This document shows, one piece after another, positions 17,867-26,695 of a stretch of DNA of 64,000 bases; the stretch's first letter is position 1, and the number at the start of each line of letters is the position of its first letter. The DNA is from JAKJEP01 sp964580995 (GTDB lineage: Bacteria > Planctomycetota > Phycisphaerae > Sedimentisphaerales > SM23-30), in contig CAZOMV010000011.1 in NCBI GenBank assembly GCA_964580995.1, positions 9,055 to 73,054 on the forward strand, given 5' to 3'. The position numbers and the translations under genes are program-made. The notes beneath the pieces are model-generated. The model did no database searches, was not told where the DNA came from, and saw nothing but the letters and a program-made list of their open reading frames with translations.

Positions 17867-18745
17867 ATGTCGGTACGGATGGCGGTCGTGGCGGGCCGAT
17901 TTTACGAATCCTCACCTGCGGCCTGCCGTCAGCAGGTGGAGGCGATGCTGGCCAAGGCCCAGGCGGAGCAGGATCTACCCGCGCGGATTGTGGCAGCGGT
18001 AGTGCCTCATGCCGGGTGGGTTTTCAGCGGGCCTCTAGCGGCCATGGTCTTTGCCGCGATCAAGCGGCAGCAGGAGGTGGATACCTTCGTGATTTTTGGG
18101 GCGGTCCATTCGGTGATGGCCCGGATGGGTATCCTCTATGATACGGGGCAATGGGGCACGCCGCTGGGAAAAATCGATGTCGATGAGGAATTGGCGGAGG
18201 AAATCCTTCGCCATGGCGATGAACTGTTGCTGGCGGACCCGGAAAGCCACAGCCGGGAGCATTCCATCGAAGTCCAGGTGCCTTTTATTCAGTATTTGTT
18301 TGAGCAGGCAAAAATCCTGCCGATTATGGTGCCGCCTATCCCTCGGGCAGATGAAATCGGCCGGGTGGTTGGCCAGTTGATTGCTCAGAGCGATAAACGG
18401 ATCGTCTGTATTGCCAGCACCGATCTTACCCATTATGGTCCTTCCTATCACTATACCCCGATGGGGACCGGCCCGCAGGCTATCCAGTGGGCCAAAGAAA
18501 AAAATGACAGGTTTTTTATCGATCTGGCCCTTTCCATGCAGGCGGATAAACTGGTCGAATCCGCACAGATGTATTACAACGCCTGCGGAGCCGGGGCGGT
18601 AGCCGCTGCTGTGGCGGCGGCGGCGGAGTTGGGGGCCAATAAAGGCTATCTCCTGGCCCATACCACCAGTGCCGAGGTGATGGCCCGGCAGTATCAACGC
18701 CAGAGCGAAGACAGTGTAGGTTATGCCGCGATTGTGTACGGCTGA
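17867..18745 (+). CDS. amrB: AmmeMemoRadiSam system protein B (MEMO1 family)
   Basis: A 292-residue MEMO1-fold protein related to class III non-haem-iron dioxygenases. Diagnostic stretches: AGRFYESSP at the start, VVPHAGWVFSGPLAAMVF, VIFGAVHSVM, the REHSIEVQVPFIQYLF block and CIASTDLTHYGPSYHYTP. The active-site His/Glu residues of this fold lie in the PHAGW, EHSIE and DLTHY motifs. The usual partners (AMMECR1 protein and a radical SAM enzyme) are not adjacent here. AAGGAG lies eight bases before the ATG. The peroxiredoxin gene begins 20 bases after its stop. The biochemical role of the family is not settled; a link to methylated-substrate or radical SAM chemistry is only suggested in the literature. 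Confidence 0.9.
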   Translation: MSVRMAVVAGRFYESSPAACRQQVEAMLAKAQAEQDLPARIVAAVVPHAGWVFSGPLAAMVFAAIKRQQEVDTFVIFGAVHSVMARMGILYDTGQWGTPLGKIDVDEELAEEILRHGDELLLADPESHSREHSIEVQVPFIQYLFEQAKILPIMVPPIPRADEIGRVVGQLIAQSDKRIVCIASTDLTHYGPSYHYTPMGTGPQAIQWAKEKNDRFFIDLALSMQADKLVESAQMYYNACGAGAVAAAVAAAAELGANKGYLLAHTTSAEVMARQYQRQSEDSVGYAAIVYG

Positions 18746-18764
18746 TATCGAGAGGAAGTCTATC

Positions 18765-19247
18765 ATGGCAGAGAATTTGTTGAAAATCGGCAGTAAGGCC
18801 CCGGCCTTTCGTCTGGCCAATCAAGCTGACCGGGAAGTCAGCCTCAAAGACTATGCCGGCCGCTGGGTGGTACTCTATTTCTATCCCCGGGATAATACCC
18901 CCGGCTGTACGACGGAAGCCTGTGAATTTACGGCTTCGCTGAAGGATTTCGAAAAGTTGAACGCCCAGGTTCTCGGCATTAGTCCGGATACCCCCGCCAG
19001 CCACCGGAAATTCATTGAAAAACAAAACCTCACCCTCGAACTGCTCAGCGATCCGGATCACGCGGTCATGCAAAAATACCTTGCCTGGGGCGAAAAAGTG
19101 ATGTACGGAAAAAAAGTGGAAGGCGTGATTCGTAGTACAGTACTCGTCGATCCAGACGGACGTATTGTGTTTCACTGGCCGAAAGTCAAAGCCGCCGGCC
19201 ATGCACAGCAAGTACAGGCAAAACTCAAAGAGTTACAAAGCGAATAA
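18765..19247 (+). CDS. bcp: Thioredoxin-dependent peroxiredoxin, BCP/PrxQ type
   Basis: Reduces hydrogen peroxide and organic hydroperoxides in the cytoplasm using thioredoxin. The 160-residue chain has GSKAPAFRLANQADREVSL, VVLYFYPRDNTPGCTTEAC with peroxidatic Cys48 and the resolving Cys53 five residues later, and GVIRSTVLVDPDGRI. The Cys-x4-Cys arrangement defines the atypical two-cysteine PrxQ class. The ATG at 18765 with AGAGGA eight bases upstream is preferred over an in-frame start at 18723, which would overlap amrB. It forms a pair with amrB and converges with the YeeE/YedE genes. Confidence 0.95.
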   Translation: MAENLLKIGSKAPAFRLANQADREVSLKDYAGRWVVLYFYPRDNTPGCTTEACEFTASLKDFEKLNAQVLGISPDTPASHRKFIEKQNLTLELLSDPDHAVMQKYLAWGEKVMYGKKVEGVIRSTVLVDPDGRIVFHWPKVKAAGHAQQVQAKLKELQSE

Positions 19248-19282
19248 TACAATTCTCTTTGATCGGTAAAACAAAGTTTTTT

Positions 19283-19819
19283 TCACAGCGGCATTTTCTT
19301 TCTGGGCCGGGTCAGAAACAGCACAATGGCACCAATCAGCACGATAGGTACGGTCCATACGGTTCGGGTGGTGTTGGTAATTTCGGGCAGGGACTTTTTG
19401 CCGTAGTCACCAATGGTCTCGATTTGCTGGCCGAAATTCGGATAAATCAGGATATAGGCCAGAGCGCCCACGAACATGCCTAAAACGGTAACCAGGGCGT
19501 CCATTCGTCCGGTGATAGCACAGGCCAGACCGGTACCGGGGCAATAGCCGGTCAGCCCGAAGCCGATACCCAGCAGCGCACCGCCGATACTGACGGACAG
19601 GAAATAGGCGGGTTTGACGCTGAAATGCGCCACCCCGGCCAGGTCGAGCAGCCAGACCCCCAGCATACCGACCAGGACAAAGACGGCAATAGTCCGCATG
19701 GCGTGAAAATCTTTCAGGCGGAGGGTTCCGACGATCTTATCCGGCTCGGCCAGACCACCGAGAAACAAACCTGCACCAAACAGCAAACCGATAATAAAAC
19801 CTAATAAATTTTCCGGCAT
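19283..19819 (-). CDS. YeeE/YedE-family half transporter (sulfur compound uptake)
   Basis: A 178-residue inner-membrane protein with about five helices. The family signature is visible as GIGFGLTGYCPGTGLACAITG with a conserved Cys, and LLFGAGLFLGGLAEPDK near the N terminus matches the first repeat. YeeE/YedE proteins import thiosulfate or related sulfur species, using conserved membrane cysteines (studied in TsuA). Full-length members have two similar halves in one chain; here they are split into two genes, this being the DUF6691-type second half. AAAGGAG precedes the ATG. It starts 12 bases after its partner and they surely form an operon. Confidence 0.85.
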   Translation of the reverse strand: MPENLLGFIIGLLFGAGLFLGGLAEPDKIVGTLRLKDFHAMRTIAVFVLVGMLGVWLLDLAGVAHFSVKPAYFLSVSIGGALLGIGFGLTGYCPGTGLACAITGRMDALVTVLGMFVGALAYILIYPNFGQQIETIGDYGKKSLPEITNTTRTVWTVPIVLIGAIVLFLTRPRKKMPL

Positions 19820-19831
19820 GGCTGGACTCCT

Positions 19832-20368
19832 TTACTTTTCAATCCTGGGTACTTTGGGATAGACCAGATAGGCGGTGAACATCCCAAAACCAAACAGGGT
19901 CAGGGTTAACGGAACGACCGACAGGGACAACTGGGCCCAGCCGCTGGCAAACTGCCCACTGGTGCAGCCGTGAGCGAAACGGGCTCCCAGCAGTATGAGG
20001 AAGCCGCCGATAAAACCTGCCAGGAAACGTCCGCCGGCGGAAGCCCCGTGATTAGCCTGCCACCAGATGGTGGTTTTCTGGAGTTTCCAGCGGTTCACCG
20101 ACAGGGCCGCCAGAAAGGCCCCCGCGATCAGACCGATATCTAGCCAGAAGCCATACCCCAGTTTTTGATAACTTTCCTTGCTGATAAGTGGGTGTTTTTG
20201 GGCATAGTCCGGCGCGACGGAATGAATCACTTTGGAATCCAGGACCACAAATTGGGTAGAGACACCCAGCGGCCCATCCAGCCAGACCGCCAGGATCTGG
20301 ACCAGTCCCAGAAACAATCCCGCCGCCCACCAGGGCAGCGGCGCTTTACGAACCATTAAATCATCCAT
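19832..20368 (-). CDS. YeeE/YedE-family half transporter, partner subunit
   Basis: A 178-residue membrane protein with a cytoplasmic Lys/Arg start and about four helices. The motif GARFAHGCTSGQFASGWAQL carries the conserved Cys of the sulfur-transporter family, equivalent to the GxRxAxGCTSGHGISG consensus. A loop with HSVAPDYAQKHPLISKESY lies between helices 1 and 2, probably outside. It is translated first in the pair with the downstream half transporter. A small perfect palindrome (20408-20421) sits 40 bases before the start. The transported compound is unknown; thiosulfate is the best guess from the family. Confidence 0.85.
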   Translation of the reverse strand: MDDLMVRKAPLPWWAAGLFLGLVQILAVWLDGPLGVSTQFVVLDSKVIHSVAPDYAQKHPLISKESYQKLGYGFWLDIGLIAGAFLAALSVNRWKLQKTTIWWQANHGASAGGRFLAGFIGGFLILLGARFAHGCTSGQFASGWAQLSLSVVPLTLTLFGFGMFTAYLVYPKVPRIEK

Positions 20369-20407
20369 AGTTTGTTCTCCATAAAACGATTTAACCCTAT
20401 TCTTGTT

Positions 20408-20421
20408 TCAATATATATTGA
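20408..20421. promoter_or_regulatory. Candidate operator palindrome upstream of the YeeE/YedE pair
   Basis: TCAATATATATTGA is a perfect 14-base palindrome in the 165-base gap between the YeeE/YedE genes and the MBL-fold gene. AT-rich palindromes of this kind are bound by ArsR-type sulfur regulators in other bacteria, but no regulator gene is nearby and an AT-rich site can arise by chance. Confidence 0.3.
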
Positions 20422-20533
20422 CAAAAAGGCGATATTTTCATGGATTTGTACCTTTGTCTGCCTTAGAGAACTTCAAAATTGATGCCAACAATGCTTATTC
20501 TATGGGTCATCCGCTGGAAGATCAACTGGAATT

Positions 20534-21436
20534 TTATTCGATTTTGCACAAACCGTAGCCGGAAACATAATGTTTTTGGATATTCAGCCTATCCATCCAG
20601 GCACGGACATGTAAGGTGTCCCACGGACCGGAACCTTTCCCGCCGCCGTTGTCGCAGTCCCACAGCCACAGGGGGGTGGGCCAGAGGCAATAGTTGGGAG
20701 CGACCGCCTGATAAAACCGCTCGTTGACACCGTTCTGGCCGTGATGGGCCATCTGCACATAATCAGCGTGGAGCTGATCACCATAGGAGGATTGCAGCAT
20801 TTTTTTTCCGCCTTCCACACCCAAATCCCCGGTAAACAAAACGGATTTTCGCCGGTCGGAAACTTTCATCACCAGGCTGGAGTTGTTTATGGCGTTGTTG
20901 GTAATTTCGGGATTTTTAATGGCCAGGATTTCGATGCAAACTCCGTCGATCCAGAGGATCTGGCCGATGGTTAGTTCTGTGATTTCCTTCGCAGATTTTT
21001 GCAGAGCGAAGTGGAATTTCGTGAGAGAAGTAAGATAGGCCGGTTCGTAGTTCGCAATCCAGTTTGCTTCCGGCAGAAAGCCATAGATGTTGCCGATGGT
21101 CAAATCGCCGGGATTGTTGAGCAGAACGGTCAGGGCATCCACATGATCGGGGTGCGGGTGCGAAATAAACCATGCCTCAACCTGGTTTCCGCAGGCAGCT
21201 AAAAAACCTCGCAAATAGGGGGCATCTCCCGCATTCCCGCCATCGATCACAATGATCTTGCGGTGGCCAGTCTGGAGGATATAACTGTTCATTTGTGAAG
21301 GGGTTTGGGAAGGCAACTGCCAGAGGATAAATTTGCCGTTTGTCGGCGGATATCTATCTTGTCTCTGGCAGGAGGGAATAAAAAAAGTCCCCAGTATTGA
21401 ACAGCCGGTGTATTGAATAAATTCTCTGCGATTCAT
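20534..21436 (-). CDS. Exported metallo-beta-lactamase-fold hydrolase, last gene of T7SS-like operon
   Basis: A 300-residue protein. The start MNRREFIQYTGCSILGTFFIPSC looks like an Arg-Arg (Tat-like) export signal with a Cys that could be lipidated. The MBL metal-binding motif is SHPHPDHVDAL, followed by VLFTGDLGVEG and VQMAHHGQNGVN. This is the ComEC/Rec2-type MBL pattern, whose members hydrolyse phosphodiesters or are of unknown role. The C terminus (LWPTPLWLWDCDNGG) is Trp-rich. The gene starts 25 bases after the stop of the FtsK-like ATPase gene, so it is likely part of that operon. No strong Shine-Dalgarno is visible, suggesting coupling or weak translation. Confidence 0.75.
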   Translation of the reverse strand: MNRREFIQYTGCSILGTFFIPSCQRQDRYPPTNGKFILWQLPSQTPSQMNSYILQTGHRKIIVIDGGNAGDAPYLRGFLAACGNQVEAWFISHPHPDHVDALTVLLNNPGDLTIGNIYGFLPEANWIANYEPAYLTSLTKFHFALQKSAKEITELTIGQILWIDGVCIEILAIKNPEITNNAINNSSLVMKVSDRRKSVLFTGDLGVEGGKKMLQSSYGDQLHADYVQMAHHGQNGVNERFYQAVAPNYCLWPTPLWLWDCDNGGGKGSGPWDTLHVRAWMDRLNIQKHYVSGYGLCKIE

Positions 21437-21461
21437 GCTTGTTTTTCTTAAAAATACGAAG

Positions 21462-24400
21462 CTATTTTCCGGATAACTTTTTATTCACTTCCGCCAGCCA
21501 TTCTTCTGTCAAAGGGGCGTAGGGACGAAACTTTTCCAGCAATCCTTGTTCTTCACTATAAAATAAAGCCCGGTGAAATCCGAGCTGGTTGGCGATGGGG
21601 GAGTCGATCAGGTTGCTGGAGTCGGCCGCACCCATCTGGAAGAGAACGCGATTGTCAAATTCCCGGATGGTCTGGCGATTGAGGGTACGTTCGACGGCAG
21701 AGAGGGTATCGGCCCAAAGGATTACATGGACACCCACCGGGGGGCCTTCGCGGATGATTTCGGCAAACTGCTTGTCCGGTTTGGGCGCGGCTTCCTGGTT
21801 CATGGAAAAGCCGAATTCCTCTTCCTCTCGCCGCAGGATTCGATATCGCTGGAGTGCGTAAATGAAAAGATAAATGGCGGGGGCGTCGTGCTGGTCAGCC
21901 TGGATGCGATTCTGGACTTCGCCGGCTATTTCATTGATTGTCCCGGGAACACTGCGCCATTCGATATTTCGGTGTTCATGCGGCAGGGCGGAGGCCACCT
22001 TTTGTAACTGGCCGGCATGAGGGGAGTCGGCGGCGCTGCCTTCCAGGATGAAAAAACGGGCGGATTGCCCGTCCAGTTGAGCGGCCAGGCTGACCAGCGC
22101 GGCACTCATTACCCCCAGAGCACCGAGATCCTGCTGGCCTACCAGCAGCAGATTGGCTCCGCTCTGGCGCCGAAAGACGACGGCGGTGGGATCTTTGATC
22201 GCCACCGGTTCCCCCAGCCAGGCATAAGGGGAAAGCGTTTGGCTGGCGGAGCCATGCTGATTTAAACAGGTAGTTAATTTGCGATTAGCGGTAATATCGG
22301 CTGGGATATTACCCTCAAAAACGATCATCGGTTCCGGTAAAGCTTTTTGCCTGTCTGCGATTCGGCATAAATATTCATCCCGTGTCGATTCCGACAGCCA
22401 GGCGGTCTGGAAGGGGCAGTTGCCAACGACCATGCCGCCGGCGTCGTTGTAGATGGCTTCACCCGGCCGGGAGAGCAGGCGAGCGGCCACATTGTCATCA
22501 TCGAGAATCAACTGGGAATCGGCTTCGGAACATTGCAATGCGATTCGGACGGCCATCTGCCCCATGGTGCTGCGGGCCAGGCCGGAGGCTCCACCCAGGG
22601 TTTGGGAGCCGAGCAGCACATGAATGCCGAAAGCACGGCCCTGCCGGACCAGTTGTTCCAGAAGAATGGCAGCATCCTGTCCCAGCTTGTCATCTTCGGA
22701 GAAAAAGACTTGAAACTCATCAACAATCAGAACGGTGCGGGGCAGAGTGGCGCCGGTTGCTGTCCGGTACGAGGCAAGGTCCTGAACGCCCGCCTTGCGG
22801 AACAGGTCGCCGCGGCGGGTCATCTCCGCTTCGAGCCGGCGCAGAATACTCAGGCCGAATTCGCGGTCGCTCTCGATAGCCACCGCGCGGATATGCGGTA
22901 CATGATGGGTGACATAGGTCTTAAACTCCACGCCTTTTTTAAAGTCGATTAAATACAACTCCACCTGGTCCGGCGAATACCACAGGGCCAGATTGGTGAT
23001 AATCACGTGGAGCAGGGTCGATTTCCCCGAACCGGTTTTGCCCGCGATGAGCATATGCTGGGCGACCCCTTTGCCGATTTTCAGATACTGGAGGCGGGTA
23101 GCGCCTGTCCGGCCCACCGGAACATTCAAACTCGAGCTGCTGTCTTCGGACCAATACCGATTCTCCGGCGGAGCGATGATTTCAAAGGGAACTTCCACGC
23201 GGGCAGAGTCCTTGGCGGCCCGGCCCATAGTGTGGATAATCTGGGTGAGCAATTCCTCGGCAGGGGGGGCATCCAGCGTCAGTGGAAATTTGCGGAAAAT
23301 CTCATCCTGCCAGACAAAGTGGTCATCCTGGAAAATGAGATGGGCACTATGGCTGGCCAGGTCTTGCACATCGATGCCGATCGGCAATTCCTGACGGGCA
23401 TCATAGGCAATCAGGGTATAAACGCCGCAGCGGGCGCCGCTGTTGATAATGCTGCTTAAACGCCGGGCGGATTCCTCGTTGAAGTTGTGGGGAAAATCGG
23501 CGATGACCAGAAAACGATACGGCTCAGCCAACTCACCGGCCTGTTGATTGTATTCCTCGATGGTTTCAAATTCGTTGCGGAGATATTTCTGAATCACATT
23601 TTCCATATGCTCCGTCAGATCGGTCAACTGCTGCTGAATCTGTGCCGAGTCGGTCCAGATGCGCCGGCCGACCAGGGCTTCCTCATAATCCGTGGCGTGC
23701 ATGAAACCGGCGAAATTCTCCCCGATGCCGATGGGGTCGAGAATGGTAAAGTGCACCCGGCCGGGCGGCAGGGAGGTTGCCAGCCGGGTCATAACCGCAC
23801 GCAGGGCGGCAATAGCCTGCTCGCGGCCCTGCCGCTGGGTTTGCAGCAGCAGCGAACAGCGGTCCGGAAAGGCCAGCAGAGCCGGCAAAGAAACCGGTTG
23901 GTTTTTATCAAACGAAAATTTCGCCTGGGACTGGGCGCTTTCGGCAAGCTGATTCATGTCCAGCTGAAAGGAACCGAAACGTACCACGGGCGCATAGGTG
24001 TCAGCCGGTTTCCACTGCCGCCAGACCGGATTGCTCCAATCCATCTGGAGGGAGTGGTCCAGCTTCTCTAAATCTGTCAGCATCGCCTGAATGCAGGACA
24101 ATCCCTCCTGCCAGCGTTTTTCCAGTTTCCGGTGGGCCTCTTCGTATTGCTGCTGCAAATTCTCCCTGTCCTGCTGATACTGCCGTTCGATTTGCTGTTT
24201 CTGCTGATCGTGTTCCTGTTGCAACTGGTTTTGACGGGCTTGATAGTTCTCTTCGATTTTTTGCAGTTCCTGCCGGCAGCTTTCCTCCATCTCCTGGCGA
24301 GCGGTCTGATATTCCTGCTGAATCTGTTCCAGGGAGGCATCACGCCGCTTGGTTACATTGATTTTTACCGATTCGAATTGTTCGCGGGCCTTGGTCTCCT

Positions 24401-25394
24401 CTGCCTTGCGTTTTTCATGGGCCTGCTGAATCCGGCGATCCAGTTCCTCCAGCGTTAACTTCAAATGCCGATCCAGTACCTCATGACCGGTCATCACTAC
24501 CCGCTGGAACTGGTTGTACAGCCGCGAAATTTGTGTGCGGCTTTTCTTCCACAGGATTTTCCCCGCCAGAAAACTGATAATCAGAGTGGCCAGAACCCCA
24601 ATGCCGGCCATTACGATAAAGGTGGCAAGCTGCCAGCCGTTTTGATGACAGAATAACCAGACTAAACCGACCGTGACAACGCAGAACAAAACTACAAAAA
24701 AGTAGGGCCAGAGGCCGATAAACAGCCGGGGAATCGTCAGGTTGTATAATAAATGATGATACCCGCCGGCGGCTTCTTTCTTTTCCCGGAAGGTTTTCAC
24801 CGGATCGTTCATTTCTTTTTCGGTGGGTTCAATCTTTTCCTGCCACGGGGGAGGGGAAAAATGATAATGTTTTAGCAGTTCCTGTACCTGCGCAGAGATC
24901 AGGTCCAGTTGGCCTTTGGCGGCGGGTATGGCCCGTTCAATTTCATGCCGTTCCTGTTTGCATTTCTGCATGGCTCCGTCTTCCACGGTTTCCGCCATCA
25001 TAACTTCATATTCACAGTTTTTCCGGGACCGGCTGGCATGAATTTCTGTACTGCTGATGACCTTGTCGCGATCGTCTTTGGCCTGCTCCTCCAGGCTGCG
25101 CAATCGAATATCGTATTCCGAGCGGATTTCTGTCACTCGCTGCTGATATTGCTGCCGGGCTGTTTCCGAATCCGCCTGAAAACCGGCTACTATTTTTTCC
25201 AGCGTTTGTTTATATTTTTTCTCCGCCGAACTCATGGCCGATTGATAGGCGGTTTCGATCTCGGTTTCCACCGGTTCCACCGCTGTTTTCGAGAGCTTGA
25301 GAGCCTGAGCCAATGCCGCCCGCTGCATGGTGCGGTGGTCGTTGGAAATTTCAGGTGCTTCCTCTCGCAGGTATTCTTCCAGATGATCTGTCAT
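21462..25394 (-). CDS. FtsK/SpoIIIE-family membrane ATPase of T7SS-like operon (EssC-like)
   Basis: A 1310-residue protein. Layout: coiled coil (about 45-170), two transmembrane helices (about 225-248 and 256-278), a second long Gln/Glu-rich coiled coil (300-440), then three stacked ATPase-like modules. The first (about 480-760) is degenerate (SLLLQTQRQGREQAIAAL). The second is the active FtsK domain with Walker A AGKTGSGKST (Lys791), Walker B VLIVDEFQVFF (Asp892-Glu893) and a sensor-like VLLGSQTLGG. The third (about 1020-1300) is degenerate (NLLLVGQQDLGALG). Coupled-ATPase architecture with paired membrane helices matches EssC/EccC, the motor of type VII secretion, although no FHA domain is present. 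CAGGAG precedes the ATG. Its substrate is probably the small W-x-D proteins encoded just upstream. Confidence 0.88.
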   Translation of the reverse strand: MTDHLEEYLREEAPEISNDHRTMQRAALAQALKLSKTAVEPVETEIETAYQSAMSSAEKKYKQTLEKIVAGFQADSETARQQYQQRVTEIRSEYDIRLRSLEEQAKDDRDKVISSTEIHASRSRKNCEYEVMMAETVEDGAMQKCKQERHEIERAIPAAKGQLDLISAQVQELLKHYHFSPPPWQEKIEPTEKEMNDPVKTFREKKEAAGGYHHLLYNLTIPRLFIGLWPYFFVVLFCVVTVGLVWLFCHQNGWQLATFIVMAGIGVLATLIISFLAGKILWKKSRTQISRLYNQFQRVVMTGHEVLDRHLKLTLEELDRRIQQAHEKRKAEETKAREQFESVKINVTKRRDASLEQIQQEYQTARQEMEESCRQELQKIEENYQARQNQLQQEHDQQKQQIERQYQQDRENLQQQYEEAHRKLEKRWQEGLSCIQAMLTDLEKLDHSLQMDWSNPVWRQWKPADTYAPVVRFGSFQLDMNQLAESAQSQAKFSFDKNQPVSLPALLAFPDRCSLLLQTQRQGREQAIAALRAVMTRLATSLPPGRVHFTILDPIGIGENFAGFMHATDYEEALVGRRIWTDSAQIQQQLTDLTEHMENVIQKYLRNEFETIEEYNQQAGELAEPYRFLVIADFPHNFNEESARRLSSIINSGARCGVYTLIAYDARQELPIGIDVQDLASHSAHLIFQDDHFVWQDEIFRKFPLTLDAPPAEELLTQIIHTMGRAAKDSARVEVPFEIIAPPENRYWSEDSSSSLNVPVGRTGATRLQYLKIGKGVAQHMLIAGKTGSGKSTLLHVIITNLALWYSPDQVELYLIDFKKGVEFKTYVTHHVPHIRAVAIESDREFGLSILRRLEAEMTRRGDLFRKAGVQDLASYRTATGATLPRTVLIVDEFQVFFSEDDKLGQDAAILLEQLVRQGRAFGIHVLLGSQTLGGASGLARSTMGQMAVRIALQCSEADSQLILDDDNVAARLLSRPGEAIYNDAGGMVVGNCPFQTAWLSESTRDEYLCRIADRQKALPEPMIVFEGNIPADITANRKLTTCLNQHGSASQTLSPYAWLGEPVAIKDPTAVVFRRQSGANLLLVGQQDLGALGVMSAALVSLAAQLDGQSARFFILEGSAADSPHAGQLQKVASALPHEHRNIEWRSVPGTINEIAGEVQNRIQADQHDAPAIYLFIYALQRYRILRREEEEFGFSMNQEAAPKPDKQFAEIIREGPPVGVHVILWADTLSAVERTLNRQTIREFDNRVLFQMGAADSSNLIDSPIANQLGFHRALFYSEEQGLLEKFRPYAPLTEEWLAEVNKKLSGK

Positions 25395-25427
25395 GCCCTG
25401 TGCTCCTGTGTTGCGTGCCGGAATTGG

Positions 25428-25640
25428 TTACCGGCAATCATTCCGAACCTCGTTCAATACCGCTTCCATATGCTCCATCGCCAGCCGGGCCTTCCGCAAC
25501 TCCGCCTGAATGAGCAGGATATAACGCTCTTCGAATTCGGCGCTCTTCTCATCCCGCCAGCCTCCTTTGGTCTGTTCCCATTGGATCATCAAATCTTTGG
25601 CGGCTCGGGTTAATTTCGCGTAACTATCGTTAATGCTCAT
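25428..25640 (-). CDS. Small helical WXG100-like protein (W-x-D variant), 70 aa
   Basis: A 70-residue protein predicted to be an alpha-helical hairpin. The centre reads GGWRDEKSAEF: a Trp28-x-Asp30 turn with Phe36 eight residues after the Trp, flanked by amphipathic helices (SYAKLTRAAKDLMIQWEQ and LIQAELRKARLAMEHMEAVL). This is the shape of WXG100 (EsxA-like) type VII substrates, only shorter, and the spacing equals that in the 90-residue protein encoded at 26696-26968. AAGGA lies seven bases before the ATG. It stands 18 bases after the coiled-coil gene and 33 before the FtsK-like gene. A role as export partner or adaptor is inferred. Confidence 0.7.
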   Translation of the reverse strand: MSINDSYAKLTRAAKDLMIQWEQTKGGWRDEKSAEFEERYILLIQAELRKARLAMEHMEAVLNEVRNDCR

Positions 25641-25658
25641 GGCCGGTTCCTTATTGTA

Positions 25659-26687
25659 TCAAGAACTCCGGGACATACCAGGCTGCCAGACGGTCTGGTC
25701 ATTGGCATCCAGTATGATTTCGATCGAATCGCCGTTCAGAACCGCCAGACAACCGGCAGGAAATTCCAGAATCCCCGCCAGATCAGGTCGCACTTTCAGT
25801 ACCTCGCCGATGGGAAGCCCCTCGTATTCCATTGCCTCCTGAGCTTCGACCGGCCCGATATACCAGCCGCTGTCTCCGGGCGGAGCGGAATCCGCCCGCA
25901 GCAGATAAATCCGCTGCGGATGTTCCCTGCATCGGGCCAGGACGATCTTCTCCCCGGCTGCGACCGGAACGCGTTCTATGTCGATGCCTGCTAATTCCTG
26001 CCATTGCGATTCCTGAATCATATGACCGGTCATCCACGCTTCCGCTTCCCGGCCCATGGGCACATGATTTCGTGTTACCTGCGAGGGGGCCGCCTGACGC
26101 AGAGAGGTGAAAAAAGCCGTTGTACCGGCAGCCGGCGGTTCGTCGCGGGCCATACCGGTCAGGGAAGCCTCTCCCGCTGTTTCCGGCCCGCTTGCCTCCG
26201 GTGCCAGGGTCACGTAGGACTCCAGCATATCGACCATCCGGTCCAACTGAGCCATCGCATTGGGAATCTCTACTTCCGCCGCATCCATCAGGCCCTGGAT
26301 CAGCCCCTTATAATCGAAAGACTCCTTTTCAAACCGCGTAATCCAGCGCTGAACATGGGCCAGTTTCTGCTGGGCCAGTTCCAGCTTTCGCTGGGCGGCG
26401 GCCAGGATCTTCTTCTCATCGATATAGGAATATTTCGCCCCCAGCCGGGAAGTGTCATAATTTTCTTTGCTTTTTAGTCCCAGCCGGGCCTTTTGGTATT
26501 CTTCCGAACAAATCCGGACCTGATTTTTCCAGTGGCTGTACTGCTGCTGCCGGAGCCAGATGCCGGTACGCTGAATTTCCGAATACGATTCTTCCAGGGC
26601 ATTGGCGGCGGTGTGGGCAAACGTACAAAGAGAGGCCCGGAACTCCCGCAATACCTCAATGGAACCGACTCGTGCATATCCGCTCAT
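25659..26687 (-). CDS. Coiled-coil protein of T7SS-like operon with C-terminal small domain
   Basis: A 342-residue protein of unknown family. Residues about 1-170 are helical with heptad-like stretches (AAQRKLELAQQKLAHVQRWI), a middle linker is rich in Pro, Ala and Glu, and the last ~110 residues form a compact beta-rich domain (IERVPVAAGEKIVLARC, DSGWYIGPVEAQ, GILEFPAGCLAVLNGDSIEI). A long helical N-terminal half plus a small C-terminal domain recalls LXG-type T7SS substrates, but no toxin motif is seen; the C-terminal part could instead be a structural or immunity-like fold. It begins eight bases after the 90-residue W-x-D protein, with AGGA six bases before the ATG. Confidence 0.75.
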   Translation of the reverse strand: MSGYARVGSIEVLREFRASLCTFAHTAANALEESYSEIQRTGIWLRQQQYSHWKNQVRICSEEYQKARLGLKSKENYDTSRLGAKYSYIDEKKILAAAQRKLELAQQKLAHVQRWITRFEKESFDYKGLIQGLMDAAEVEIPNAMAQLDRMVDMLESYVTLAPEASGPETAGEASLTGMARDEPPAAGTTAFFTSLRQAAPSQVTRNHVPMGREAEAWMTGHMIQESQWQELAGIDIERVPVAAGEKIVLARCREHPQRIYLLRADSAPPGDSGWYIGPVEAQEAMEYEGLPIGEVLKVRPDLAGILEFPAGCLAVLNGDSIEIILDANDQTVWQPGMSRSS

Positions 26688-26695
26688 GCTACATC

